Source: Streptomyces albiflavescens (GTDB lineage Bacteria > Actinomycetota > Actinomycetes > Streptomycetales > Streptomycetaceae). From it: 64,000 nucleotides of DNA. Location of the stretch: contig NZ_BMMM01000001.1 of assembly GCF_014645835.1 (NCBI RefSeq), positions 434,001 through 498,000 on the forward strand. Reading direction: 5' to 3'. The position numbers and the translations under genes are program-made. The notes beneath the pieces were generated by a model, which worked only from the letters and a program-made list of their open reading frames with translations, had not been told where the DNA came from and did no database searches. Positions within the stretch are counted from its first letter, which is position 1. The number at the start of each line of letters is the position of its first letter. Of this stretch, positions 25,105 to 33,568 are shown in pieces.

Positions 25105-25797
25105 TCAGAGCCAGGCGGCCAGGGTCGGCGCGGGTTCGCCACCGAGGGTGGTGTCTCGGCCGGTGAGGTACGCCGTGATCCCGTGCAGAGGGCCGGCGAG
25201 TGCGACCGGTCCGCCCTCGCCGGGGAGCTCCCAGCGGGCGCCGGTGTCCGTGGCCTCCAGGACCAGTGCCGGGCCGGGGCCACCGCCGCGCTTGGCGACG
25301 ACGTCGTCGCAGAGTGCGGCAAGGAAGTCGGCCGGCAGGTCGGCGAAGGACAGCCCCGTCGCCAGGTCGATCGCGTGGACGCACACCTCGCGGGACCGCA
25401 TCCAGGGCAGTTCGGTCGCGGGCACGGTACGGCCCTGCGCGGTCACGACCGGCGACTGCCACTGCTCGTCGCCGAGCGTGGCCATAGCCGATTCGAGCGT
25501 GTCCGCCGAGAGCCTCAGCCACGCGGTCAGTTCGGCGGCCGGCAGCCGGCCGCCGTGTTCGATGCCGGCGGCACGCTCCTCCGGAGAGGAGTACATCAGC
25601 GTCTTCTCTCCCGTCGCCGCCCAGTGAACGAGGTTTCCGAGGGCGTCGGCGTTGGCCGCGAGGTGGGCGAGCAGGTGCTTACGGGTCCAGCCGGGCAGCG
25701 CGCTCGGCGCGTCGAGCGCTTCGTCGTCCGCGGCCTTGATGAACAAAGCGGTGCCGAACCGCGCCCAGCGCCGGGCGTCGTCGAACGTCCGGGACAT
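25105..25797 (-). CDS. mycothiol-dependent maleylpyruvate isomerase
   Basis: A 230-residue DinB/mycothiol-type isomerase. The N-terminal helical domain contains GWTRKHLLAHLAANADAL, with the His residues expected to bind the divalent metal. A smaller SCP-like C-terminal domain follows. In high-GC Gram-positives this family converts maleylpyruvate to fumarylpyruvate with mycothiol as cofactor, replacing the glutathione enzyme of proteobacteria. Its start codon overlaps the stop of the fumarylpyruvate hydrolase gene (TGATG). It lies between that gene and the hydroxylase in a single operon, which makes the assignment firm. Confidence 0.9.
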   Translation of the reverse strand: MSRTFDDARRWARFGTALFIKAADDEALDAPSALPGWTRKHLLAHLAANADALGNLVHWAATGEKTLMYSSPEERAAGIEHGGRLPAAELTAWLRLSADTLESAMATLGDEQWQSPVVTAQGRTVPATELPWMRSREVCVHAIDLATGLSFADLPADFLAALCDDVVAKRGGGPGPALVLEATDTGARWELPGEGGPVALAGPLHGITAYLTGRDTTLGGEPAPTLAAWL

Positions 25798-26636
25798 CAG
25801 GCGGCCTTCTCCTGGACGACCCGGTTCTCCAGGCGTCCGATGCCGTCGATCTCGGCGACGACGGTTTCGCCGCCGACGAGGAAGCGCTGCGGCTTACGCG
25901 CGTGGCCGACACCCCCGGGAGTGCCGGTGGCGATCATGTCGCCCGGGTTGAGGCGCGTGATGGCAGAGACGTACTCCACCAGCGCGACCGGGTCGAAGAG
26001 CAGGTCGGCGGTGGTGTCGGACTGCATGACCTCGCCGTCGACGAGCAGCCGGACATCAAGGGCGGGGCGGACGCCGCCCGGCAGCTCGTCGGGGGTGACC
26101 AGGTACGGACCGACCGGCGTGCTGGAGTCCCACATCTTGCCCTGCAGCCACTCACGCGTACGGAACTGCCAGTCCCGGCAGGTGATGTCGTTGAGGACGG
26201 TGAATCCGGCGATCGCCTGCTCGGCCTCCGCTCCCCGCGCACGGCGTACGGGCTTGCCGATGACCACCGCGAGCTCGACCTCCCAGTCGAGCTGGTCGGT
26301 CTCGTCCGGCCGGACGATGTCGTCACCTGCGCCGATGAGCGAGTCGGCGAACTTGGCGAACAGGGTGGGGTGTTCGGGCAGGTCCCGGCCCATTTCCTGG
26401 ATGTGGTTGCGGTAGTTGAGCCCGACGCACACGACCTTCGACGGTACGGGAACCAGGGGCGCGTACTCCGCTTCGGCGGCCGCGTACGGAGCACCGGTCG
26501 CCGACGCGGCCGTCTCGGCCCAGCTGTCCTGGCTCAGGAGGGCGCCCACGTCGGGGAATCCGAGGTCGACCAGTGCGTCGCCGTCGAGCCGTACGGCCCT
26601 GGTCGTGTCGCCGGTCCGGATGGTCGCGAGCTTCAT
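25797..26636 (-). CDS. fumarylpyruvate hydrolase (FAH family)
   Basis: A 279-residue fumarylacetoacetate-hydrolase-family protein that splits fumarylpyruvate into fumarate and pyruvate, the last step of the gentisate pathway. Visible family motifs include VCVGLNYRNHIQEMG, the metal-ligand region DWEVELAVVIGKP, and ATGTPGGVGHARKP near the C-terminus. The ATG at 26636 is chosen over the much longer open frame because it has AAGGA 9 bases upstream and overlaps the dioxygenase stop as ATGA. The 1-base overlap with the isomerase at the other end shows tight translational coupling through the operon. Confidence 0.9.
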   Translation of the reverse strand: MKLATIRTGDTTRAVRLDGDALVDLGFPDVGALLSQDSWAETAASATGAPYAAAEAEYAPLVPVPSKVVCVGLNYRNHIQEMGRDLPEHPTLFAKFADSLIGAGDDIVRPDETDQLDWEVELAVVIGKPVRRARGAEAEQAIAGFTVLNDITCRDWQFRTREWLQGKMWDSSTPVGPYLVTPDELPGGVRPALDVRLLVDGEVMQSDTTADLLFDPVALVEYVSAITRLNPGDMIATGTPGGVGHARKPQRFLVGGETVVAEIDGIGRLENRVVQEKAA

Positions 26637-27796
26637 CGGGTGGTTCCTTCCCCATGGGTGCGGTGGAGATTGAGGGCTTCGAAGACCGGAGCGTCGCTGA
26701 AGCGGAACAGGTCGAGCGCGCCGGAGTCGGAGTCGGTGGCACCGGATTCGGAGCGGACGGAGAACGGCTGCCAGGACGGGACGACGAACAGGTCGCCGCG
26801 CGTCACGGACCACGACGTGTCGCCGACGGTGACGGTGCCGGACCCGTCGAAGACCTGGTAGACCGACGAACCGGTCTCGCGCAGCGGCGCGGTCTCGGCG
26901 CCGCGCGCGATGCGGTGCATCTCGGCCCGGATGGTGGGCAGTACGTCGCCGCCGGTGGCCGGGTCGGTGAACCGTACGGCCGCGTGGCCGGGCTCGACGG
27001 TGCCGCCGAACCCCTCGGCCTCGATGGCGAGTTGGTCGGCCAGGGCCCGGTCGGTGTGCTCCCAGCGGTACGCCGGCAGGGGCGAACCGGGAGCCGTCGT
27101 ACCGGCCGAGACCGGCCGCAGCCCGGGGTGACCCCAGAGACGTTCGGCGCGCGAACGGTCCGGAGTGATCCGTTCGGCGCCGCTGATCTCGGCGCGGCCG
27201 AACTCGAAGAACTGGGCTTCGGTGAGGTACTGGAACGGGATGTCGAGGCCGTCGATCCACGCCATCGGCTCGGCGGTGGCGTTGTGGTGGGCGTGCCAGT
27301 TCCACCCGGCCTGCGGGAGGAAGTCGCCGCGCCGCATCGCGACCGGGTCGCCGCCGACGACGGTCCACACGCCCTCGCCCTCGACGACGAACCTGAACGC
27401 GTGCTGGGTGTGCCGGTGCTCGGGGGCGTCCTCCCCGGGCATGAGGTACTGGACGGCGGCCCACAGCGTGGGCGTGGCGAACGGTCGGCCGCCCAGCGCG
27501 GGGTTGGCCAGGGCGATGGCGCGGCGCTCGCCGCCCCGGCCGACGGGGACGAGATCACCGGCCTGTGCCGCCAGCTCGCGGAGCCGCTCCCAGCGCCACA
27601 GATGCGGTACGGCCCGCGAGCGCGGGTGCGCCGGCATCAGGTCGCCGATCTCGGTCCACAAGGGGACCAGCAGCTCCTGCTCGAAGCCCCGGTACAGCGT
27701 TTCGAGCGCCGGGGTGACCTGTGGTTGACCCTCCGCCGAGACGGCCTGCAGCCGAACGGGGGAGCCCGTAGCGATGTCGATGGGTGTCTGCGTCAC
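26633..27796 (-). CDS. gentisate 1,2-dioxygenase
   Basis: A 387-residue bicupin ring-cleavage dioxygenase that opens gentisate to maleylpyruvate with ferrous iron. The N-terminal cupin has PEHRHTQHAFRFVVEG, containing the His ligands, followed by WNWHAHHNAT. The second, degenerate cupin is near residues 290-340 (VYQVFDGSGTVTVGD). It is the first gene of the gentisate operon. The start is probably the GTG at 27794-27796; the ribosome site is weak, so a small start error is possible. A 19-bp inverted repeat 40-58 bp upstream is a likely operator. Confidence 0.9.
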   Translation of the reverse strand: MTQTPIDIATGSPVRLQAVSAEGQPQVTPALETLYRGFEQELLVPLWTEIGDLMPAHPRSRAVPHLWRWERLRELAAQAGDLVPVGRGGERRAIALANPALGGRPFATPTLWAAVQYLMPGEDAPEHRHTQHAFRFVVEGEGVWTVVGGDPVAMRRGDFLPQAGWNWHAHHNATAEPMAWIDGLDIPFQYLTEAQFFEFGRAEISGAERITPDRSRAERLWGHPGLRPVSAGTTAPGSPLPAYRWEHTDRALADQLAIEAEGFGGTVEPGHAAVRFTDPATGGDVLPTIRAEMHRIARGAETAPLRETGSSVYQVFDGSGTVTVGDTSWSVTRGDLFVVPSWQPFSVRSESGATDSDSGALDLFRFSDAPVFEALNLHRTHGEGTTR

Positions 27797-27835
27797 AGCA
27801 TTCAGCCTGCGCCGCGTTCACCAGGAAGACATCTG

Positions 27836-27854
27836 GATTCTGGAGAGCAGAATC
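27836..27854. promoter_or_regulatory. inverted repeat upstream of gentisate operon
   Basis: GATTCTG-GAGAG-CAGAATC is a perfect 7-bp inverted repeat with a 5-bp spacer, 40-58 bp before the gentisate dioxygenase start and in the shared gap with the divergent AMIN-like gene. Size and position fit an operator for a substrate-responsive regulator. No such regulator gene is adjacent. Confidence 0.5.
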
Positions 27855-28024
27855 ACATCACTCGCACCGGACAGGTCATGGCCTCACGCTCCGCGCCCCG
27901 ACTGCCGGAAGTGGCGCTGTGCGCTGCGCGAATGCCGTCGCGGCCTCCACGGAAATAACGCAACCATTCGCCCAACTCGGTTGTCTCACCCGATATCAGT
28001 CGCATGACCGTCTTGGGGGACACA

Positions 28025-28606
28025 ATGAGACGAACAAGAAAAACATGGGTGACGCTGGCGCTCATGGGTGCCGTGGTGGGGATGGCTGCGGCGCCGGCCG
28101 ACGCCACCGCACTCACCACCGCACAGGCCACGGCATGCCCCACCGGTTGGGGCAGCCTCGCGAAAACGGACGACTCCGCCACGACGGCGCCGGTGACGGA
28201 CATCAGGACCGGCCGCCACGCCTGCTACGACCGGATGGTCATCGACGTCCCCGGCGCAGGCAGCAACGGCCTCGGCTACTCGGTCAGGTATGTCGACCAC
28301 CTCTACCAGGACGGATCAGGTCGCCTCATACCCGTCGGCGGCGGAGCCGTCCTCGAGGTACGGGTGGCCGCACCCGCCTACGACCCCGAGACCGGCGCAC
28401 CCACCTATCCCGGACGGGCGGGTCGCCCCCTGCCCGGAGTGGACCTCACCGGATATCGCACCTTCAGGGACACGCGGTTCGCAGGCAGCTTCGAGGGCGA
28501 GACCCAGGTCGGGCTGGGCGTCCGCGCCCGACTGCCCTTCCGGGTACTGCAGTTGACCGACCGTGTCGTGGTGGATGTCGCCCACAACTGGACCGGCGCG
28601 CGCTGA
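28025..28606 (+). CDS. secreted AMIN-like domain protein
   Basis: A 193-residue exported protein. The ATG at 28025 has GGGGGA 7-10 bases upstream and opens a classical signal peptide (MRRTRKTW, then a hydrophobic stretch ending in ADA, cleavage near residue 29). The mature part resembles the AMIN-like domain of actinobacterial secreted proteins: DIRTGRHACYDRMVIDVPG, a beta-rich core, and VVVDVAHNW at the end. The distantly related AMIN domain targets proteins to the cell envelope, so an envelope location is likely. No catalytic motif is visible. A strong hairpin follows the stop. Confidence 0.8.
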   Translation: MRRTRKTWVTLALMGAVVGMAAAPADATALTTAQATACPTGWGSLAKTDDSATTAPVTDIRTGRHACYDRMVIDVPGAGSNGLGYSVRYVDHLYQDGSGRLIPVGGGAVLEVRVAAPAYDPETGAPTYPGRAGRPLPGVDLTGYRTFRDTRFAGSFEGETQVGLGVRARLPFRVLQLTDRVVVDVAHNWTGAR

Positions 28607-28618
28607 CGGCCGCGGTTC

Positions 28619-28661
28619 GCCGGGCGCCACCACCTCGCGCGAGGAGGCAGGAGCGCCCGGC
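28619..28661. terminator. bidirectional hairpin terminator
   Basis: GCCGGGCGC (28619-28627) pairs with GCGCCCGGC (28653-28661), and the inner CCTC-GCGC-GAGG extends the structure. It lies 13 bp after the AMIN-like gene and faces the convergent polX gene, so it probably stops both transcripts. Confidence 0.75.
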
Positions 28662-28728
28662 AGCAGACTGCCCGTCGGCCGGAATGCCTCTTCCGGCGTT
28701 CGAAGAACGGCGTCCGGCCGGAACCCGG

Positions 28729-30489
28729 TCACGCCGCAGCGCGGCGCTTCTCCCGCCCCTTGTGCAGGAAGCGCGACAATCGCGTCTGCGGCCAGGTGTT
28801 GATCACGTCGTCCTTGGTCAGCCAGCCACGCTGCGCCGTTCCCACGCCGTACCGCATGGCGGCCAGGTCGAGGACGGAGTGGGCGTCGCTGTCGATGGCG
28901 AACTTCACCCCGTGCCGCCTGGCCCGCAGGATGTCCTCGTCGCGCAGGTCGAGCCGCTCCGGATGGGCGTTGATCTCCAGGGCCGTGCCGGTACGCGCGC
29001 AGGCGGCGAAGACCGCGTCGAGATCGACGTCGATGGCCGGCCGCTTGCCGAGGATACGGGTGGTGGGGTGTCCGATGATGTTGACGTACGGGTTCTCGCA
29101 GGCACGTACGATGCGGCGGGTCAGTGCCGCGCGCCCCTGGTTGAAGTGCGAGTGAACCGAGGCCACGCACAGGTCGAAGCAGGCCAGGAACTCCTCCGGC
29201 CAGTCCACCTGGCCGTCGGGGTCGATGTTCAGCTCCACGCCGTGCAGCAGCCGCATGCCGCCGCGCCTGCCGTGTGTGCCGTACGTGCCGTCGAGCTCCT
29301 GTACGCGTTCGCGCTGGGCCAGCATCCGTTCGTCGGTCATCCGCTGCATCGACAGGTTCGGTCCGTGGTCGGTGATCGCGTAGTACGCGTAGCCGCGCTC
29401 GGCGGCCGTGGAGATCATCTCCTCGAGCGGGGCGAGGCCGTCGGTGAGGTTCGTGTGCGTGTGCAGGTCGCCCCGGAGGTCCGCCTCCGTCACCAGGTCG
29501 GGCAACTCGCCCCGCAGCCCGGCCTCGATCTCTCCGCGGTCCTCGCGCAGCGGTGGCGGGATCCACGGCAGGCCGAGCCGTGCGTACACCGCCTCCTCCG
29601 TCTCGGAAACGATCCTCTCCCCGCTCTCGACGTCGAACAGTCCGTACTCGGAGAGCTTGAGCCCCTGATGTACGGCGAGTTCCCGGGTGCGGATGTTGTG
29701 CGCCTTCGAGCCGGTGAAGTACTGCAGGGCCGCTCCCCAGGAGTCCGGCGGTACGACGCGCAGATCGACGGCCAGGCCCTTGGTGGTACGGACGGACGTC
29801 TTGGTCCCGCCCCGCGCGATGACCTCCGTGACGTACGGCAGCTCGGTGAACGCCCGCATGATCGGCGCCGATTCGTTCGCCGCGGCAAGGACGTCGATGT
29901 CGCCGATCGTCTCGCGGACGCGACGCAGCGACCCGGCGTACGTGCACCTCCGGCAGCCGGTCACCCGGGACAGTTCGGAGACGATGTCCTCGGCCAGGTC
30001 CATGGCGACGTCGAGCAGGGCCCGGTCTCCGGAGGACTTCAGGAGAGCGATGCCGTGGAGGATGTTCTCCTCCGTCCGGGGGCCGAAGCCCTTGAGATCG
30101 CGCAGCTTCTCTTCGTGGATGGCAACGACCAGCTCGTCGATCGAGGAGATGCCCAGCTCCTCGTACAGCGTCAGCGCCTTCTTCGGGCCGAGCGTGGGGA
30201 TGGCCGTGAGGCGCCGGACACCGGAGGGGATTTTCGCCCGCAGTTCCTCGACCGCGGCCACGCTGCCGCTGCGGAAGTACTCGACGACCTTCTCAGCGAT
30301 CGACTTTCCGACGCCGGGGATCTGCTGAAGGCCCTTGGCGTCGAGAGTGGAGACATCGGCGTGGTGGCCGCCGACCGCCCGGGCAGCCTTCTCATAGACA
30401 CGTGCCTTGAACGCGTCTCCTCCGGTGATCGAGATCAGGTCCGCGTATTCGTGGAGCAGCGCGGCGACCTCGTCGTTGGACCGAGCCAC
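28729..30489 (-). CDS. polX: DNA polymerase/3'-5' exonuclease PolX
   Basis: A 586-residue bacterial family X polymerase for gap-filling repair. N-terminal helix-hairpin-helix region: IPGVGKSIAEKVVEYF near residue 60, and further hairpins near 95 and 130. Polymerase palm: GSLRRVRETIGDIDVL, with the Asp-x-Asp catalytic pair in GDIDVL. The C-terminal PHP domain begins with DLHTHTNLTDG near residue 340 and carries later metal ligands in HGVEL, HSHFNQG, IIGHP and SDAHS, giving 3'-5' exonuclease activity. The length fits the family. It follows the dienelactone-hydrolase-like gene by 20 bp on the same strand. Confidence 0.95.
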   Translation of the reverse strand: MARSNDEVAALLHEYADLISITGGDAFKARVYEKAARAVGGHHADVSTLDAKGLQQIPGVGKSIAEKVVEYFRSGSVAAVEELRAKIPSGVRRLTAIPTLGPKKALTLYEELGISSIDELVVAIHEEKLRDLKGFGPRTEENILHGIALLKSSGDRALLDVAMDLAEDIVSELSRVTGCRRCTYAGSLRRVRETIGDIDVLAAANESAPIMRAFTELPYVTEVIARGGTKTSVRTTKGLAVDLRVVPPDSWGAALQYFTGSKAHNIRTRELAVHQGLKLSEYGLFDVESGERIVSETEEAVYARLGLPWIPPPLREDRGEIEAGLRGELPDLVTEADLRGDLHTHTNLTDGLAPLEEMISTAAERGYAYYAITDHGPNLSMQRMTDERMLAQRERVQELDGTYGTHGRRGGMRLLHGVELNIDPDGQVDWPEEFLACFDLCVASVHSHFNQGRAALTRRIVRACENPYVNIIGHPTTRILGKRPAIDVDLDAVFAACARTGTALEINAHPERLDLRDEDILRARRHGVKFAIDSDAHSVLDLAAMRYGVGTAQRGWLTKDDVINTWPQTRLSRFLHKGREKRRAAA

Positions 30490-30509
30490 ACCTCCAGATT
30501 AGGCACGAT

Positions 30510-31154
30510 TCACCCGAGGTGGTCCTCGCACCACTCCCTGGCCGCGTCGGCGACCTCCTCCAGTGCGCCGGGCTCCTCGAACAGGTGGGTGGCACCGGGC
30601 ACCACGCGCAGCGAGTGCGCGACCCCCAACCGCCGGGCCGCCTCCTGGTTCAGCCGCAGCACCTCCTGGTCCCGGCCACCCACGATGAGCAGGACCGGGG
30701 CCTGTACCCGTGGCAGGGCATCGCCCGCCAGGTCCGGCCGGCCGCCCCGCGACACCACGGTCAGAACCCGGTCCGGCCGCTCCGCCGCGGCCACCAGAGC
30801 CGCTGCCGCTCCGGTGCTGGCGCCGAACAGGACCACGGGCAGACCCCTGGTGTCGGACTGCTCCTCCAGCCAGTCGATCACGGCAGCCACACGGCTTCCC
30901 AGGAGCGGGATGTTGAAGCGGTGCTCCCGCGTCCAGGCATCCTCGCGGTCCTCGCGTTCGGTGAGCAGGTCCATCAGCACGGTGCCGAGTCCGGCAGTGC
31001 GCAGGTGCTCGGCGACCATCCGGTTGCGGGGGCTGTGCCGGGAGCTGCCGCTGCCGTGCGCGAACAGCACCACCGCCCGGGCCGAGGCCGGCACCATGAC
31101 ATCACCCGCGAGCGACTCGCCGCCGACGGGCACCACGACCGACTGGGAGATCAT
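30510..31154 (-). CDS. dienelactone-hydrolase-family alpha/beta hydrolase
   Basis: A 214-residue small alpha/beta hydrolase. It shows VLFAHGSGSSRHS (oxyanion side), nucleophile LFGASTGAAAA, acid VGGRDQEV and catalytic His in PGATHLFEEP. The ATG at 31154 is preferred over the long open frame upstream because GAGGAAGAAG precedes it and the protein then starts directly at the fold (MISQSVVVPVGG). This subfamily is common in bacteria and often sits near phosphoribosyltransferase genes, one of which lies 3.6 kb away here. The substrate is unknown. It is the first gene of a two-gene operon with polX and is divergent from the archease gene. Confidence 0.85.
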   Translation of the reverse strand: MISQSVVVPVGGESLAGDVMVPASARAVVLFAHGSGSSRHSPRNRMVAEHLRTAGLGTVLMDLLTEREDREDAWTREHRFNIPLLGSRVAAVIDWLEEQSDTRGLPVVLFGASTGAAAALVAAAERPDRVLTVVSRGGRPDLAGDALPRVQAPVLLIVGGRDQEVLRLNQEAARRLGVAHSLRVVPGATHLFEEPGALEEVADAAREWCEDHLG

Positions 31155-31356
31155 GACCGTCGTCTTCTTCCTCGGGTCGTACGTTCCTGTGTCCGATGTT
31201 TTCGGTTCCTTCCCACCGCGTACCCCATACGCTGGATATCGATCGCTCAGGAGCGGACCGGACACTGCGCTGCCCGTCGTCGTATGCCCTGGCGCGTCAC
31301 GGGTACCCGTGACGGCACAAGGGCACCACGGCTCAGGGCCGCCGGAGGTGGTGGGC

Positions 31357-31812
31357 ATGGTCGGTGACATGGACGACGACATCCGGCTGCGGCGCCAGGG
31401 CGGCAGCGGCCACCGGGCGTTGCCGCACACAGCCGATATGCGGATCGAAGCATGGGGAGCGAGCCGGGAGCGCTGCCTGGTGGAGGCGGCGCGGGGGATG
31501 GTGGAGTGCTTCGCCGACGTCACGACGGCGCGGCCGACAGCCGTGGAGCACGTCCGGCTGGCGAAGGTCAGTGACGACGACCTGCTCGCCGCGCTGCTGG
31601 ACGAAGTGATCTTCCGCCTCGAGGTGCACGGCACAGTGGCCGTCGACGTGGAGGCGGAGACGGTGGACGGCTGCCTCGACGTACGGCTGGCGTTGGCCGA
31701 CCTGGCGGACGTGGAGATCATCGGCGCCGTGCCCAAGGGCGTCTCCTGGCACGAACTGCGCATCGGAGCCGACCCGTACGGCTGGTCGTGCGCGGTGACC
31801 GTCGACGTGTGA
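31357..31812 (+). CDS. archease, activator of RtcB
   Basis: A 151-residue archease. Archease speeds guanylylation and turnover of the RNA ligase RtcB. Family features are the opening HRALPHTADMRIEAWG, the acidic residues of LLDEVIFRLEVHG, and the C-terminal KGVSWHELRI. The ATG at 31357 has GGAGGTGG about 8 bases upstream; a second Met four codons on is possible. The rtcB gene lies 190 bp away on the opposite strand, ending towards it. The two partners are thus neighbours but not an operon. Confidence 0.92.
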   Translation: MVGDMDDDIRLRRQGGSGHRALPHTADMRIEAWGASRERCLVEAARGMVECFADVTTARPTAVEHVRLAKVSDDDLLAALLDEVIFRLEVHGTVAVDVEAETVDGCLDVRLALADLADVEIIGAVPKGVSWHELRIGADPYGWSCAVTVDV

Positions 31813-31937
31813 GGCGTCCGTCGGGAGACGTGTCAGGGGTGTCGGCCCGGCGACGTGTGAGGCGTGCGTTCGGCGTGTGAGGCGTGCATTCGGGCGGACG
31901 CGTGCTACAGGCGCGGGCGGACGCGTGCGACAGGCGC
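31806..31937 (+). repeat. tandem repeats between archease and rtcB
   Basis: Two repeat families fill the gap. CGTGTGAGGCGT occurs at 31806-31817 (spanning the archease stop codon), 31854-31865 and 31874-31885. A 23-bp unit beginning GGGCGGACGCGTGC occurs twice in tandem at 31892-31914 and 31915-31937, with one mismatch. No terminator-like hairpin of comparable strength is obvious here. Confidence 0.75.
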
Positions 31938-32004
31938 GTGCGACCGGGCGGGAGGGTATGCCCGCGCGGCGCGTGAGGGCGATGCCGCGCGGAGCGCGGA
32001 GGTC

Positions 32005-33438
32005 TCAGCCCTTCACCACGCCCAGCGGCACGAGCCGGGCGACCGTTCGGCACAGTCCCGCGCCCTCGCTCGCCGCCACCACAGCGCCTACGTCCTTGTA
32101 CGCCTCCGGGGTCTCCTCCGACAGGCCGCGCAAGGACCGCGGGCGCACTGCGATGCCCTGCGCCTCCAGACGGGTCCGCAGCTCCTTCCCGCCGATCGCA
32201 CGCGCGGCCTGGTGCCGGCTCATGACCCGGCCCGCGCCGTGGCAGGTGGAGAAGAACGCGTCACCGCCGGGAACGCCGGCCAGGACGTACGAGGCCGTGC
32301 CCATGGTTCCGGGGATCAGCACCGGCTGGCCCACCTCGCGCAGGTCCTCCGGAAGGTCGGGATGCCCGGGCGGGAAGGCGCGGGTGGCGCCTTTGCGGTG
32401 GACACACAGCAGGCGCGGCACTCCGGCCACCGGATGGGTCTCGATCTTGGCAAGGTTGTGGGACACGTCGTACACCAGCGAGAGGCGGGCGCCCGCCGTG
32501 CGGCGGAAGATCCGGCGTGCCGCATCCGACAGCAACTGTCGGTTGGCGCGACCGTAGTTGGCCGCGGCGGCCATGGCACCCAGGTAGGCCTGCCCCTCGG
32601 GCGATTCGACCGGAGTGCAGGCCAGCTGCCGGTCGGGGACGGTGATGCCATAACGGGACATGGCGCGATCCATCACCCGGACGTGATCGGTGCAGGTCTG
32701 GTGGCCGAGGCCGCGCGAACCGCAGTGGATCATCACGCACACCTGGCCGGCGGCGAGCCCGAACGCGGCGGCGGCCGTCTCGTCGTACACCTCGTCGACC
32801 TGCTGCACCTCCAGAAAGTGATTGCCGGAGCCCAGGCTGCCCACCTGCCCCAGCCCCCGCTCTCTCGCCCGCTCGCTCACCTGGCCCACGTCGGCGTCGG
32901 CGACCGCTCCGCCGTCCTCGCACCGCCCCAGGTCGCGCTCCTCGCCGTACCCCTCCGCCACGGCGTACTGGGAGCCGCCCCGCAGGATCCGCTCCAACTG
33001 CCTGGGCCCGATCGACCGCCACACCCCGCCGGGTCCCGCGCCACGCGGGATCGCCCGGTCCAGAGCGTCCATGACCGCGGGCAGCGCCGGCTCGAGCGCT
33101 TGCCGGTCCACGTCGGCGGCCAGCAGCCGTACCCCGCAGGAGATGTCGAAGCCGACTCCGCCGGGTGAGACGACACCGCCGTCGTCCACGTCGGTCGCGG
33201 CCACTCCCCCGATCGGGAAGCCGTAGCCCCAGTGGATGTCCGGCATGGCGTACGACGCGGCGACGATGCCCGGCAGCGTGGCCACATGGACCACCTGCTC
33301 CAGCGATTTCTCGGCGTCCCTGAGCAGTGCCCGGGACGCGAACACCACCCCGGGTACCCGCATCCGTCCCCGCCGGTCGATGCGGAAGCGGTGGGGACGT
33401 TCCTCGACCAGTTCCACGGCAGCCTCCCGTGCCGGCAT
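32005..33438 (-). CDS. rtcB: RNA-splicing ligase RtcB
   Basis: A 477-residue RtcB ligase joining 2',3'-cyclic phosphate or 3'-phosphate RNA ends to 5'-OH ends with GTP and Mn2+. Clear motifs: [26 protein letters not shown] (metal Cys and Asp), [33 protein letters not shown], and [10 protein letters not shown], whose His is the guanylylated residue in characterised RtcB. Length and motif order fit the family. I prefer the ATG at 33438; a GTG at 33471 would add 11 residues with no better ribosome site. The archease partner is convergent downstream. The physiological RNA target is unknown. Confidence 0.93.
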   Translation of the reverse strand: MPAREAAVELVEERPHRFRIDRRGRMRVPGVVFASRALLRDAEKSLEQVVHVATLPGIVAASYAMPDIHWGYGFPIGGVAATDVDDGGVVSPGGVGFDISCGVRLLAADVDRQALEPALPAVMDALDRAIPRGAGPGGVWRSIGPRQLERILRGGSQYAVAEGYGEERDLGRCEDGGAVADADVGQVSERARERGLGQVGSLGSGNHFLEVQQVDEVYDETAAAAFGLAAGQVCVMIHCGSRGLGHQTCTDHVRVMDRAMSRYGITVPDRQLACTPVESPEGQAYLGAMAAAANYGRANRQLLSDAARRIFRRTAGARLSLVYDVSHNLAKIETHPVAGVPRLLCVHRKGATRAFPPGHPDLPEDLREVGQPVLIPGTMGTASYVLAGVPGGDAFFSTCHGAGRVMSRHQAARAIGGKELRTRLEAQGIAVRPRSLRGLSEETPEAYKDVGAVVAASEGAGLCRTVARLVPLGVVKG

Positions 33439-33533
33439 CCCCCCGTGCTGCCGGGGTACCCCACGAGACACTTCCCTATCGCCCCGGCGCCCGGATCCTC
33501 GATACGACGGACGAGGTGTCGGCCGGTACGCGA

Positions 33534-33562
33534 GTTCTCGTCGCGGGGACGGCTCCTAGAGT
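33534..33562 (+). promoter_or_regulatory. likely leaderless promoter of capA-like gene
   Basis: TAGAGT (33557-33562) is a good -10 hexamer and ends 6 bp before the ATG at 33569, so transcription would start at or next to the start codon. The -35 is weak (GTTCTC, 33534-33539, 17-bp spacing). The only ribosome-like bases, GGAG, are too close to the ATG to be useful, which supports a leaderless mRNA. Confidence 0.5.
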
Positions 33563-33568
33563 GGAGAC

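Noticed and set aside
25797..27464. Single 555-residue protein covering fumarylpyruvate hydrolase and an upstream extension
   Set aside because: The extension is out of frame with the gentisate dioxygenase that occupies the same DNA. The hydrolase has its own ribosome site at 26636.
33438..33471. GTG at 33471 as rtcB start
   Set aside because: It adds only 11 poorly conserved-looking residues and has a weak ribosome site; kept as an alternative only.
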